From Candidatus Thiodiazotropha taylori (lineage in GTDB: Bacteria; Pseudomonadota; Gammaproteobacteria; Chromatiales; Chromatiaceae): DNA of 20,734 nt. Positions 13,273 to 20,734 of the stretch are shown piece after piece. The notes below the pieces were generated by a model that ran no database searches, had not been told where the DNA came from, and worked only from the letters and a program-made list of their open reading frames with translations. Where the stretch lies: the NCBI GenBank assembly GCA_019100305.1, contig JAHRHW010000025.1, positions 1 to 20,734 on the forward strand, written 5' to 3'. The translations under genes were made by a program, and so were the position numbers. Every line of letters starts with the position of its first letter. Position 1 is the first letter of the stretch.

Positions 13273-15020
13273 TCATCCTCTTCCGGGTATTCATGGCAGA
13301 GTGTACAGCTGACCGCTGTGCCCTTTGCCAGAGAGATGGTTCTTTCGCCGTCATCGTCGCGCAGATAGGTTCTGTCGGCGGCGGTTTGCGAGAGTACCGT
13401 GCCTTGCAGATTGGTGCCATGGCAGCTGCGGCAGCTGTTCGGGTCTGCCTCATAGAAATCCTCATGGTTTAGGTTCCAGCTACGGCTGTTGACATTGTGC
13501 ATGCCATGGGGACCGGAGAGGGTCAGCGGCAGGCTGGTATGGCAGGTGGCGCAGTCACTGACAGTTCCGGCGTGACCCTGTAGCTGGATCGATGCCAGAT
13601 TGTCATTCGCCTCTGGATTGGCGTTGGGCCAGATTGCATGGGTGGAACCGTGGCAACCCTCGCAGGCAACGCCACCGTGACCCAGGCTGTTGCGGTAGAG
13701 GGTGTTATCGTTCTCGGCAAATCGCTTGTTGCTCGCGATGCGTGGCGTGGCTGTATCGATATCGTCACTCCAGGCCTGGCTGAGTCGGATGCTGCTGCCC
13801 AGGTGGCTGGTGGCGTCTCCGGTATGGCAGGACTCGCAGCGCGGCTCATCGAGCCAAGGGGAGCGCTCCTCCCGACCTACCGCCAGCATGCTGCCATGAC
13901 AATCAGCGCACTCGATGCCAGCGCCACCCATCGCACCTCTCAGGCATTGAGTGACTTTACCCGGATGGCATTGATAACAGGTCTCCTGCAGTGTGCCGTC
14001 ACTGGGAAATATCGGTTCACCACTGCTCTCGTCGATCAGTTCACCATGGTGCCTGTGCATCACCTCCGACATGCTGTCCTGGTTCAGTTGGCTGCCGCTG
14101 GGTCCGGATCCGTTCAGGTCGAGTGCCGCTGAGTAGTGGCAGGATGCACAGAGTACCGGTTTGCTAGCCACCAGGCTGGTGGCGTGTTCTGCATCATGCA
14201 GTAGCAGAATGTTCTCTTTGGCGGCCTGAAGAACACTGTTGCTATCATTGATGTCGTCGGGCAGTTCAAATGGGATTTCGCTGTCGGTGGGTGCTGCAAT
14301 CTCCCCCGCCGCATGACAGTTCTGGCAGTCCGCCTCCGAGGCCACAGGTAAAACAACGTCGAGAGAGGCGAGTGAGTCCTCACTATTGGCAGCTTGAGCG
14401 GTTACCCTCATCAGTGGATAGGCGTTGAGTTGTCCGCTGTCATCGATGGGCAGGATGGGAATGCCTTCAGCAGAGAACCACTTTTTCGTTTCGTTGTAGT
14501 GGTTAAAAGGCTGGGGATCATTGGCGCTATACGGATTGAGAATGCCGGGCATCTTCTGCTCAAACATCAGCCCTTCGTCAGGTGCCGGGTCATCGCCGAA
14601 CAGGTCGAACACAAAACTGTTGCCGGTATTCGGATTGGTGCTCCAGAAGTTGGTTTTACTGACGCTGCCTGCCAGGTTCTGGCTGGTGGAGTTGATTGAG
14701 CCGGATGGATCGGTGGTGGCGAGGTAACTGAGCTGAACCTCGCTGGAGTCGAGCAGACGGGGTGGGTTACCCCGGGCTACCACCTGACTGTGGATGACAT
14801 TGAAGGGTGGCAGGATGACGAAAGTGGAATAGTCCAGGTCGGCGCAATGCATGCCAAGGTCGTTGAACGCGAGAACCCGGTGAGTACCGCTTACATCACT
14901 GACCCCGGGACCGTTTTCATGATCATCGTCATCATCATCGTCCCCTCCACCGCCACCGCCGCAGGCGATCAGAGAGAGGCTCAGCATCAACAGGATCATC
15001 CACTGGTTTTTTCCGCGCAT
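13269..15020 (-). CDS. Nonaheme cytochrome c lipoprotein
   Basis: The 583-residue exported multiheme cytochrome has unknown partner. Residues 1-20 are a lipoprotein signal with lipobox LIAC (C20 lipidated), followed by six Gly and seven Asp as a linker. An N-terminal domain without heme (about 45-225) contains RVLAFNDLGMHC and ILPPFNVIHSQVV. Nine CxxCH motifs start at about 232, 291, 348, 371, 395, 453, 490, 530 and 572. Two further cysteines, in GMHC and TQCLRG, are not in heme motifs. I chose ATG 15020 because AGGGAG lies eight bases before it; the GTG at 15029 would touch its own ribosome binding site. Probably membrane-anchored, facing periplasm or outside, moving electrons. The substrate cannot be inferred. 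Confidence 0.88.
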   Translation of the reverse strand: MRGKNQWMILLMLSLSLIACGGGGGGDDDDDDDHENGPGVSDVSGTHRVLAFNDLGMHCADLDYSTFVILPPFNVIHSQVVARGNPPRLLDSSEVQLSYLATTDPSGSINSTSQNLAGSVSKTNFWSTNPNTGNSFVFDLFGDDPAPDEGLMFEQKMPGILNPYSANDPQPFNHYNETKKWFSAEGIPILPIDDSGQLNAYPLMRVTAQAANSEDSLASLDVVLPVASEADCQNCHAAGEIAAPTDSEIPFELPDDINDSNSVLQAAKENILLLHDAEHATSLVASKPVLCASCHYSAALDLNGSGPSGSQLNQDSMSEVMHRHHGELIDESSGEPIFPSDGTLQETCYQCHPGKVTQCLRGAMGGAGIECADCHGSMLAVGREERSPWLDEPRCESCHTGDATSHLGSSIRLSQAWSDDIDTATPRIASNKRFAENDNTLYRNSLGHGGVACEGCHGSTHAIWPNANPEANDNLASIQLQGHAGTVSDCATCHTSLPLTLSGPHGMHNVNSRSWNLNHEDFYEADPNSCRSCHGTNLQGTVLSQTAADRTYLRDDDGERTISLAKGTAVSCTLCHEYPEEDD

Positions 15021-15069
15021 CTGTGTCACTCCCTAGTTTCCACGTTTCCTGGAATTGATTGTTATGGGA

Positions 15070-15098
15070 ATTATATCCCAAATAATCCGATGCTTCGA
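15070..15098 (-). promoter_or_regulatory. Probable promoter of the nonaheme cytochrome gene
   Basis: On the minus strand a perfect -10 box TATAAT (15070-15075) is preceded after 17 bases by TCGAAG (15093-15098), a poor -35 (three of six). The predicted start near 15063 leaves a leader of about 43 bases. A GTGTTA/TAACAC inverted repeat at about 15100-15113 sits just upstream, where an activator could bind, and the weak -35 fits an activated promoter. Confidence 0.5.
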
Positions 15099-15116
15099 GC
15101 GTGTTATTTAACACCC

Positions 15117-17591
15117 TCAGCGGGTTACCGGTGATACCTGCCAGATTTTTGCCGCATACTCACTGATCGTCCGGTCACTTGAAAAATATCCCATGCGGGC
15201 GGTATTGAGGATTGCCATACGATTCCAGACGTCAGGCTGTTGATAGATGCCATCGGCTCTATCGCTGCTTCCCATATAGGCATCGAAGTCAGCCAGCACC
15301 TTGAAGTGATCCACATTCAACAGGCTGTCGGTGATCATGCGGTATCGGGTCGGCTCTTCAGGGGAGAAGAAACCATTGGCAATCATATCGATGATTCGCC
15401 TGAGTCTGGGATTCGACTCATAGTATAGTCTCGGTTGGTAGCCTTGCTGATTGAGCCGGGCAATGTCGTCGGTTTGCAGACCGAAGATGAAAATATTCTC
15501 ATCCCCTAGCTGCTCCCGCATCTCCACATTGGCGCCATCCATGGTACCCATGGTGAGGGCGCCGTTCAAAGCCAGTTTCATATTTCCGGTACCCGAGGCC
15601 TCCATGCCGGCGGTGGAGATCTGCTGCGACAGCTCGGCAGCGGGAATGATGTCGGTTGCGGTGGTGACATCATAGTTAGGGATGAAGATGATCTTCAGCC
15701 GGTCACTCACCGCAGGATCGTTGTCGATGACATCGGCAACGTCATTGATCAGTCGAATAATCAGCTTTGCCATGCTGTAACCTGGTGCCGCCTTGCCGCC
15801 GAACAGGATGGTACGGGGTACACAATCACATCCCGGGTCATCCACCAGTCGGTTGTAGAGTTCAATGGCGCGAAACAGGTTGAGCAGCTGGCGCTTGTAT
15901 TCATGGATGCGCTTTACCTGAACATCAAACAGAGTGTGGGGATCGACCTCTTTATCCAGGAAGTAGTTGATCAGTTTGCTGATATGCTTTTTATTGGCCA
16001 GTTTGATTGCAGAAAACTTCTCCTGAAAGCCGCGATCCTCCGCAAACCCTTCAAGCTGCTGGATCTTGCTCAGATCCTTCACCCATTCGGCGCCTATGGC
16101 ATCGCTGATCAGCGACGAGAGTCTTCGATTGGATAGATAGAGCCAGCGCCTTGGTGTGATTCCGTTGGTGATGTTGATGATCTTGCCCGGATAGAATCGG
16201 TCGAAATCCCTGAAGGTGGCGTTTCGCAACAATTCGCTGTGGAGTGCAGAGACTCCGTTCACCTTATGGCTGCCGATGATGGCCAGATGGGCCATGCGGA
16301 TGCGCCGTTCACCTCTTTCATCGATGATCGAGAGCCTTCGCAGGATATCCATGTTCCCCGGATGCCGATGCCCGAGCATCAGTAGAAAGCGTCGGTTGAT
16401 CTCCAGGATCACCTGCAGATGTCTTGGCAGCAGTGTTTCAAAGGTTTTCACCGGCCAGCTCTCAAGTGCCTCTGGCAGCAGGGTGTGGTTGGTGTAGGAG
16501 AAGACCCGTGTGGTGATCTCCCAGGCGGGTTGCCACTCCAGCTGATGTTTATCCATCAGCAGGCGCATCATCTCGGGGATGGCGATTGCCGGATGGGTAT
16601 CATTGAGCTGTATCGCCACTTTCTCCGGCAGTTCATGCAGGTCGTCGTGGTCGGTGAAGAAACGCCGTAAGATATCCTTTAACGAAGCGCTGACAAAAAA
16701 GTACTGCTGCTTGAGACGCAACAGCTTGTTCATGGTGGAGCTGTCGTTAGGATAGAGTACCTTGGAGATGTTTTCAGAGAGGGTCTTGCCGACCACCGCT
16801 TCGGTGTACTCCCCCTGATTGAACTGATTGAGATCGAAGGCTTCATGGGCTTTGGCGCTCCACAGTCGTAAGTTGTTCACCGTGTCGTTATGGTAGCCCG
16901 GGATCGGTGTGTCGTAGGCCTGGGCGATGATGATATCCCCATCGATCCAGTCAAAGTGCCGGCGTCCACTACTGTCCTGGTACTCCATGACTCTTCCGCC
17001 ATAGCGTATCCGGTAGGAGACTTCGGGTCGGGGAAACTCCCAGGGGTTGTCGTGTACCAGCCAGTTCTCCGGCAGTTCGACCTGATTACCGTTTTCAATC
17101 TGCTGGCGAAACATGCCATATTCGAAACGGATGCCGTAACCGTAACCCGGAATATTGAGGCTGGCCATGGAGTCGAGAAAGCAGGCGGCGAGTCGGCCCA
17201 GCCCACCATTGCCCAGGGCGGCATCGTGTTCCAGGCTGCGTAGCCGCTCGAGTTCTATGCCGAGTTTGTGCAGCGCTTTGCCACAGGCGTCGTAGATATC
17301 CATATTCAGCAGGCTGTTGATCAGACTGCGACCGATCAGAAACTCCATCGACAGGTAGTAGACCCGTTTTGCATCGTGCTTGTAGTAGCTGCGTTGAGTC
17401 TCCATCCAGCGCTCGATGAGCCGATCCCTGACCACATGGCTGAAGGCCATCATCCAGTCATGATCGGTTGCGGTAAAAGGATCCTTGCCGATGGTATAGA
17501 CGAGATGGTTGGAGACAGATCTTTGAATCGCCTTGGAGTCAGAGCCCAGGTAGTCGTACTTGAAGGCGCGATGTTTTACGTCACTGCTCAT
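15117..17591 (-). CDS. glgP: Glycogen/maltodextrin phosphorylase
   Basis: This enzyme cleaves alpha-1,4-glucan chains with phosphate to give glucose 1-phosphate. The 824-residue product matches bacterial GlgP (E. coli 815). The pyridoxal-phosphate lysine is K672 in EASGTGNMKLALNGALTMGT. Other family blocks are ALGNGGLGRLAACFLDS at about 135-151, AIQLNDTHPAIAIPEM near 336, FNPxx-like barrel parts, and VKRIHEYKRQLLNL near 560. The ATG at 17591 gives the normal N-terminus; the ribosome binding site is weak. No other glycogen gene is beside it. It is transcribed toward the cytochrome gene, whose own promoter lies in the 96-base gap. Confidence 0.96.
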   Translation of the reverse strand: MSSDVKHRAFKYDYLGSDSKAIQRSVSNHLVYTIGKDPFTATDHDWMMAFSHVVRDRLIERWMETQRSYYKHDAKRVYYLSMEFLIGRSLINSLLNMDIYDACGKALHKLGIELERLRSLEHDAALGNGGLGRLAACFLDSMASLNIPGYGYGIRFEYGMFRQQIENGNQVELPENWLVHDNPWEFPRPEVSYRIRYGGRVMEYQDSSGRRHFDWIDGDIIIAQAYDTPIPGYHNDTVNNLRLWSAKAHEAFDLNQFNQGEYTEAVVGKTLSENISKVLYPNDSSTMNKLLRLKQQYFFVSASLKDILRRFFTDHDDLHELPEKVAIQLNDTHPAIAIPEMMRLLMDKHQLEWQPAWEITTRVFSYTNHTLLPEALESWPVKTFETLLPRHLQVILEINRRFLLMLGHRHPGNMDILRRLSIIDERGERRIRMAHLAIIGSHKVNGVSALHSELLRNATFRDFDRFYPGKIINITNGITPRRWLYLSNRRLSSLISDAIGAEWVKDLSKIQQLEGFAEDRGFQEKFSAIKLANKKHISKLINYFLDKEVDPHTLFDVQVKRIHEYKRQLLNLFRAIELYNRLVDDPGCDCVPRTILFGGKAAPGYSMAKLIIRLINDVADVIDNDPAVSDRLKIIFIPNYDVTTATDIIPAAELSQQISTAGMEASGTGNMKLALNGALTMGTMDGANVEMREQLGDENIFIFGLQTDDIARLNQQGYQPRLYYESNPRLRRIIDMIANGFFSPEEPTRYRMITDSLLNVDHFKVLADFDAYMGSSDRADGIYQQPDVWNRMAILNTARMGYFSSDRTISEYAAKIWQVSPVTR

Positions 17592-17864
17592 ATGCTGTTG
17601 ATCGGGTTGTGTTGTTATTGTGACCTTGCGGTTCCAGGTTTGCTAAATGATGTAAAACCCTGCTCCTCTGATTATTTCATTTTTTGCCATCCCGGTGCAT
17701 GCACAGATTCATGAAATTCAACCACATCGACTGCCACCTGAAGCGGTTGGAATCGTTTATCAAAGAGATCAGATCCTGTCTGATGCAGGAATCCTGGCCC
17801 TGCCGTTACTTCAATAATAATACAGCACCCGTAGCGGGGCAGGTTCGGAGCTGGAGATTCTTGA
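17592..17864. other. Gap between the VanZ-like gene and glgP, with two adjacent hairpins
   Basis: The 273 bases hold no convincing gene. Two neighbouring hairpins, ATCAGA/TCTGAT (17768-17784) and GCAGG/CCTGC (17785-17803), lie downstream of the VanZ-like stop and may mark its 3' end, though only a short T-rich stretch follows. The region 17650-17700 is AT-rich and is the likely place of a glgP promoter, but I cannot find a good box pair. A 71-residue plus-strand frame in this gap resembles nothing I know. Confidence 0.4.
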
Positions 17865-18272
17865 TCAGGCCTTTGCTGTTTTCTGTCGCAGGCTATTGAC
17901 CCATGAGATTCGCATCAGGCCGGGCAGTATCAGGCTGTAGATCATCAGGCCAAGCCCATCCGCCGCCAGATCAAGCAGGGAAAAGAAGCGATGGGGGAGA
18001 AAGGCCTGGACAGTCTCGATGAACAGTCCGTAGCCAAGCAGAGAGAGGGCTTTGGTGAAATTCCAATCGGTTTCAGGCCAGGAAAAGTCGCACAGCAGCG
18101 CGAGGTAGAGAAAGGCGAGCGTGTGGGAGAGCTTGTCATTCAGGCTGCTGACAGCGGCTATCTGCAGAGGTGTGAATGCGAGAAAACAGATTGCCACCAG
18201 GCTGATTGCCAAAACACCCCGCAACAGGGTGCTTGGCAATCGACTCCTGGAATTCTGTTGATCAGCTGTCAT
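17865..18272 (-). CDS. VanZ-like family membrane protein
   Basis: The 135-residue integral membrane protein has four membrane segments: LLRGVLAISLVAICFLAF, the segment around SHTLAFLYLALLC, SLLGYGLFIETVQAFL, and LGLMIYSLILPGLM. The VanZ-family marks are NDKLSHTLAFLYLALL and the acidic-aromatic motif ETVQAFLPHRFFSLLDLAADGLG. The family takes its name from a teicoplanin-resistance protein, but most members, including short ones like this, have no known function, so no resistance role is implied. Start ATG 18272 overlaps the purD stop by 11 bases; upstream in-frame codons belong to purD sequence. Co-transcribed with purH-purD. Confidence 0.85.
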   Translation of the reverse strand: MTADQQNSRSRLPSTLLRGVLAISLVAICFLAFTPLQIAAVSSLNDKLSHTLAFLYLALLCDFSWPETDWNFTKALSLLGYGLFIETVQAFLPHRFFSLLDLAADGLGLMIYSLILPGLMRISWVNSLRQKTAKA

Positions 18273-19560
18273 CCGTCGCCTGTTCCCTGGCGATGGCTCG
18301 ATAGGCGATATCGGTACGGAAATAGACACCATCCCAGCGGATGGCTCGGGTCAGCTGGTAGGCGTTCTGCTGTGCCTGGGTGACCGTTTCACCCAGTGCG
18401 GTGGCGCAAAGGACGCGGCCTCCGGAGGTGACGACCTGGTCCCCTTTGATACTGGTTCCGGCATGAAATACCTTAAGCTCATTGTTGTCACTCTCCGGCA
18501 GACCGGAGATCGGTAATCCCTTGTCGTAACTTCCAGGGTAGCCGCCAGCTGCCAAGACCACGCCAACCGATGCCCGGGGGTCCCATTCGGTTGTCTGCTG
18601 GTCCAGGCTGCCATCCAGGGCAGCCAGACAGTGAGCGACCAGATCCGATCTCATACGCAGCATGATCGGTTGCGTCTCCGGGTCGCCAAAGCGGCAGTTG
18701 TATTCGATAACCTTCGGGGTGCCGTCGGCCGTGATCATCAGGCCGGCATAGAGGAATCCGGTGTAGGGCAGACCCTCCTCGGCCATACCTCTGACGGTTG
18801 GTAGAATCACTTCATCCATGATCCGCCGGTCAATGGTCTGTGTAACCACCGGGGCAGGGGAGTAGGCGCCCATGCCTCCGGTGTTGAGACCAGTATCACC
18901 ATCGCCGACCCGTTTGTGATCCTGGCTGGTAGCCATCGGTAGCACATGCTCACCGTCGGCCATCACAATGAAGCTGGCCTCTTCACCCTCGAGGAACTCT
19001 TCGATCACCACCCGGTGACCTGCTTCGCCAAAGGCGTTACCTGCGAGCATGTCTTTGACCGCTGTTTCTGCAGTCTCCATGTCCATCGCGACAATCACCC
19101 CTTTACCGGCAGCCAGGCCATCGGCCTTGATTACAATGGGCGCGCCACACTGGTGCAGATAGGCCAGTGCCTGGTCGATATCCGTAAAGGTCTGATAGTC
19201 GGCGGTTGGGATGTTGTGGCGGGCCAGGAAGTCCTTGGTGAAGGATTTTGAGCCCTCCAGCTGGGCCGCTCCCTGGGTTGGTCCGAAACAGCGCAGGCCG
19301 GCCTGCTGAAAGGCGTCGGTGATGCCCATCACCAGGGGAACCTCCGGGCCGATGATGGTCAGGCCGATCTGATTCGATTTGGCAAAGCTGACCAGTTGCT
19401 CGATCTCTTCAACAGCGATGTCGATGTTTTCGAGTTTCTCTTCCAGTGCCGTACCGGCGTTACCCGGTGCCACATAGACCTTCTCGGCCAGAGGGGATTG
19501 AGCCGCTTTCCAGGCCAGGGCGTGTTCTCGGCCGCCCGAACCGATTACCAGTATATTCAT
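18262..19560 (-). CDS. purD: Phosphoribosylamine-glycine ligase
   Basis: This ATP-grasp ligase joins phosphoribosylamine and glycine in the second step of de novo purine synthesis. The 432-residue product is full length (E. coli 429). It begins MNILVIGSGGREHALAWK. The ATP-grasp part shows SKSFTKDFLARHNIPTA near 125, IKADGLAAGKGVIV near 155, LNTGGMGAYSP near 226 and EYNCRFGDPETQ near 289. The ATG shares one base with the purH stop codon (TAATG), and there is no ribosome binding site, so translation probably depends on coupling. The order purH-purD is the standard gammaproteobacterial operon. Confidence 0.98.
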   Translation of the reverse strand: MNILVIGSGGREHALAWKAAQSPLAEKVYVAPGNAGTALEEKLENIDIAVEEIEQLVSFAKSNQIGLTIIGPEVPLVMGITDAFQQAGLRCFGPTQGAAQLEGSKSFTKDFLARHNIPTADYQTFTDIDQALAYLHQCGAPIVIKADGLAAGKGVIVAMDMETAETAVKDMLAGNAFGEAGHRVVIEEFLEGEEASFIVMADGEHVLPMATSQDHKRVGDGDTGLNTGGMGAYSPAPVVTQTIDRRIMDEVILPTVRGMAEEGLPYTGFLYAGLMITADGTPKVIEYNCRFGDPETQPIMLRMRSDLVAHCLAALDGSLDQQTTEWDPRASVGVVLAAGGYPGSYDKGLPISGLPESDNNELKVFHAGTSIKGDQVVTSGGRVLCATALGETVTQAQQNAYQLTRAIRWDGVYFRTDIAYRAIAREQATDDS

Positions 19561-20734
19561 TAGTGACGGAAGTGACGCATACCAGTGAAAACCATAGCCA
19601 TACCATGCTCGTCAGCTGCGGCGATGGCTTCCTCGTCGCGCATTGAGCCGCCCGGCTGGATGACTGCCGCAATGCCCGCTTGTGCAGCATTGTCGATACC
19701 GTCGCGAAACGGGAAGAAGGCATCGGAAGCCATCACGGAACCCGTTACCTCCAGTTTGGCGTGTTCCGCCTTGATGGCGGCGATACGGGCAGAGTTGACC
19801 CGGCTCATCTGGCCGGCACCGACACCGATGGTCATGCCGTTGCGGCCGTAGACGATGGCATTCGATTTGACAAATTTGGCCACCCGCCAGGTGAACAGCA
19901 GATCCTGCATCTCCTGCTCCGTAGGTTGTCGTTTGGTGACGACCTTGATCTCGTTACTCAGCTGCAGATCCGCATCCTGTACCAGTAAGCCACCGTTGAC
20001 CCGTTTGTATTCGGTGCGGTGGATCGACTCGCTCAGCCACTCGCCACAGGCAAGCAGTCGTACATTCTTTTTACTGCTGACCGCTTCGAGCGCAGCGGCA
20101 GAGACCTTGGGGGCAATGATCACTTCCACAAACTGCCGGTCGACGATGGCTTTGGCGGTCTCACCATCCAGCTCCCCGTTGAATGCGATGATGCCGCCGA
20201 ATGCCGATTCCGGGTCGGTACTATAGGCCCGGTCGTAAGCCTCCAGCAGATTGTTACCGTAAGCGACACCACATGGATTGGCGTGTTTGACGATGACGCA
20301 GGCCGGCGCCCCATCGAAGCTTTTGACACACTCCAGTGCGGCGTCGGTATCTGCGATGTTGTTGTAGGAGAGCGCTTTGCCTTGTAACTGTTGAGCGGTT
20401 GCCACGCTGGCTTCCTCGATCTCGTGCTCGACAAAGAAGGCTGCTTTCTGATGAGGGTTCTCGCCATAGCGCATGGTCTGGCTCTGCTTGAATTGCATCG
20501 AGAGAGTGCGCGGAAAGTGACTGGTTTCGTTGTCCAGTCTGGCACCCAGGTAGTTGGCGATTGCACCATCGTATCGCGCGGTGTGCTCGAAGGTTTTGAC
20601 TGCCAGATCAAAACGGGTCTTGTCGCTCAGCTGATTTCCATTGGCGGCCATTTCGTCTGTTACCCGCTGATAGTCAGCGGCATCCACCACGACGGTGACA
20701 TCCCGATGGTTTTTGGCAGCAGCCCTGAGCATGG
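19560..20734 (-). CDS. purH: Bifunctional AICAR transformylase / IMP cyclohydrolase, partial at its 5' end
   Basis: PurH performs the last two steps of purine synthesis: formylation of AICAR and ring closure to IMP. About 391 codons are in the window; the E. coli protein has 529 residues, so roughly 135 N-terminal residues, most of the cyclohydrolase domain, lie beyond the right edge. The methionine near the edge (MLRAAAKNH) is internal, because the family reads GGPAMxRAAAKN there. The transformylase domain is complete, with RYGENPHQKAAFF, the catalytic KHANPCGVAYGN, SAFGGIIAFN and the conserved C-terminus GMRHFRH. It overlaps the purD start by one base. Confidence 0.97.
   Translation of the reverse strand, partial: MLRAAAKNHRDVTVVVDAADYQRVTDEMAANGNQLSDKTRFDLAVKTFEHTARYDGAIANYLGARLDNETSHFPRTLSMQFKQSQTMRYGENPHQKAAFFVEHEIEEASVATAQQLQGKALSYNNIADTDAALECVKSFDGAPACVIVKHANPCGVAYGNNLLEAYDRAYSTDPESAFGGIIAFNGELDGETAKAIVDRQFVEVIIAPKVSAAALEAVSSKKNVRLLACGEWLSESIHRTEYKRVNGGLLVQDADLQLSNEIKVVTKRQPTEQEMQDLLFTWRVAKFVKSNAIVYGRNGMTIGVGAGQMSRVNSARIAAIKAEHAKLEVTGSVMASDAFFPFRDGIDNAAQAGIAAVIQPGGSMRDEEAIAAADEHGMAMVFTGMRHFRH

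Noticed and set aside
17684..17899. 71-residue plus-strand frame between glgP and the VanZ-like gene
   Set aside because: Cysteine- and arginine-rich without a ribosome binding site or known family, and it overlaps the end of the VanZ-like gene.
17865..18272. Glycopeptide-resistance gene because of the VanZ name
   Set aside because: Only the broad VanZ-like fold is shared; no van cluster is present, and such small proteins are widespread in Gram-negative genomes.
1..20734. CRISPR array, insertion sequence, phage or toxin-antitoxin genes
   Set aside because: I found no repeat-spacer pattern, transposase, integrase or toxin-like pair; the gene content is core genome throughout.

Overview
The window is a block of conserved chromosomal genes from a gammaproteobacterium. 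The gene order yrbG-kdsD-kdsC-lptC-lptA-lptB-rpoN-hpf-ptsN is the classic gammaproteobacterial arrangement. The extra hprK, the mannose-type EIIA, the HPr with both phosphorylation sites and the EI, together with a nonaheme cytochrome c lipoprotein, point away from enteric bacteria. They suggest an environmental, respiratory lineage such as Chromatiales-like sulfur oxidisers and their symbiont relatives. That placement is inference from gene content and protein character; no 16S rRNA gene is present.

Layout. (1) 1-1321, minus strand: a two-promoter region, then rplM (L13), rpsI (S9), tRNA-Gln(CUG) and a strong terminator. Between the two promoters lies a candidate small RNA or attenuator that ends in a near-perfect intrinsic terminator and carries an anti-Shine-Dalgarno-like core. 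(2) 1322-1623: a gap without a convincing gene. (3) 1624-12934, plus strand: one long tightly packed set of genes. It holds a Na+/Ca2+ exchanger, two Kdo-synthesis enzymes, the LptC/LptA/LptB lipopolysaccharide export parts, sigma-54 (rpoN), a hibernation factor (hpf), and then a complete regulatory phosphotransferase module (ptsN, hprK, rapZ, mannose-type EIIA, HPr, EI). Many neighbours are joined by 1-4 bp start/stop overlaps. (4) 12935-13268: a convergent gap that may hold a frameshifted gene remnant on the minus strand. (5) 13269-20734, minus strand: a nine-heme cytochrome c lipoprotein with its own promoter, glycogen phosphorylase, a VanZ-like membrane protein, purD, and purH (its 5' part runs off the window).

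How the genes fit together. The plus-strand cluster links outer-membrane construction (Kdo synthesis and LPS transport) with nitrogen/carbon signalling. EI and HPr here have no sugar permease beside them. HPr keeps both His15 (phosphorylated by EI) and Ser46 (target of HprK), so the module looks like a pure signalling phosphorelay acting through EIIA-Ntr and EIIA-Man, with RapZ probably controlling amino-sugar supply. The minus-strand cluster is metabolic: de novo purine synthesis, glycogen breakdown and an envelope electron-transfer protein of unknown partner.

Most of the window is ordinary core genome. The parts that deserve a second look are the rplM upstream RNA, the permease-less PTS with HprK, the nonaheme lipoprotein, and the decayed stretch between the convergent clusters.
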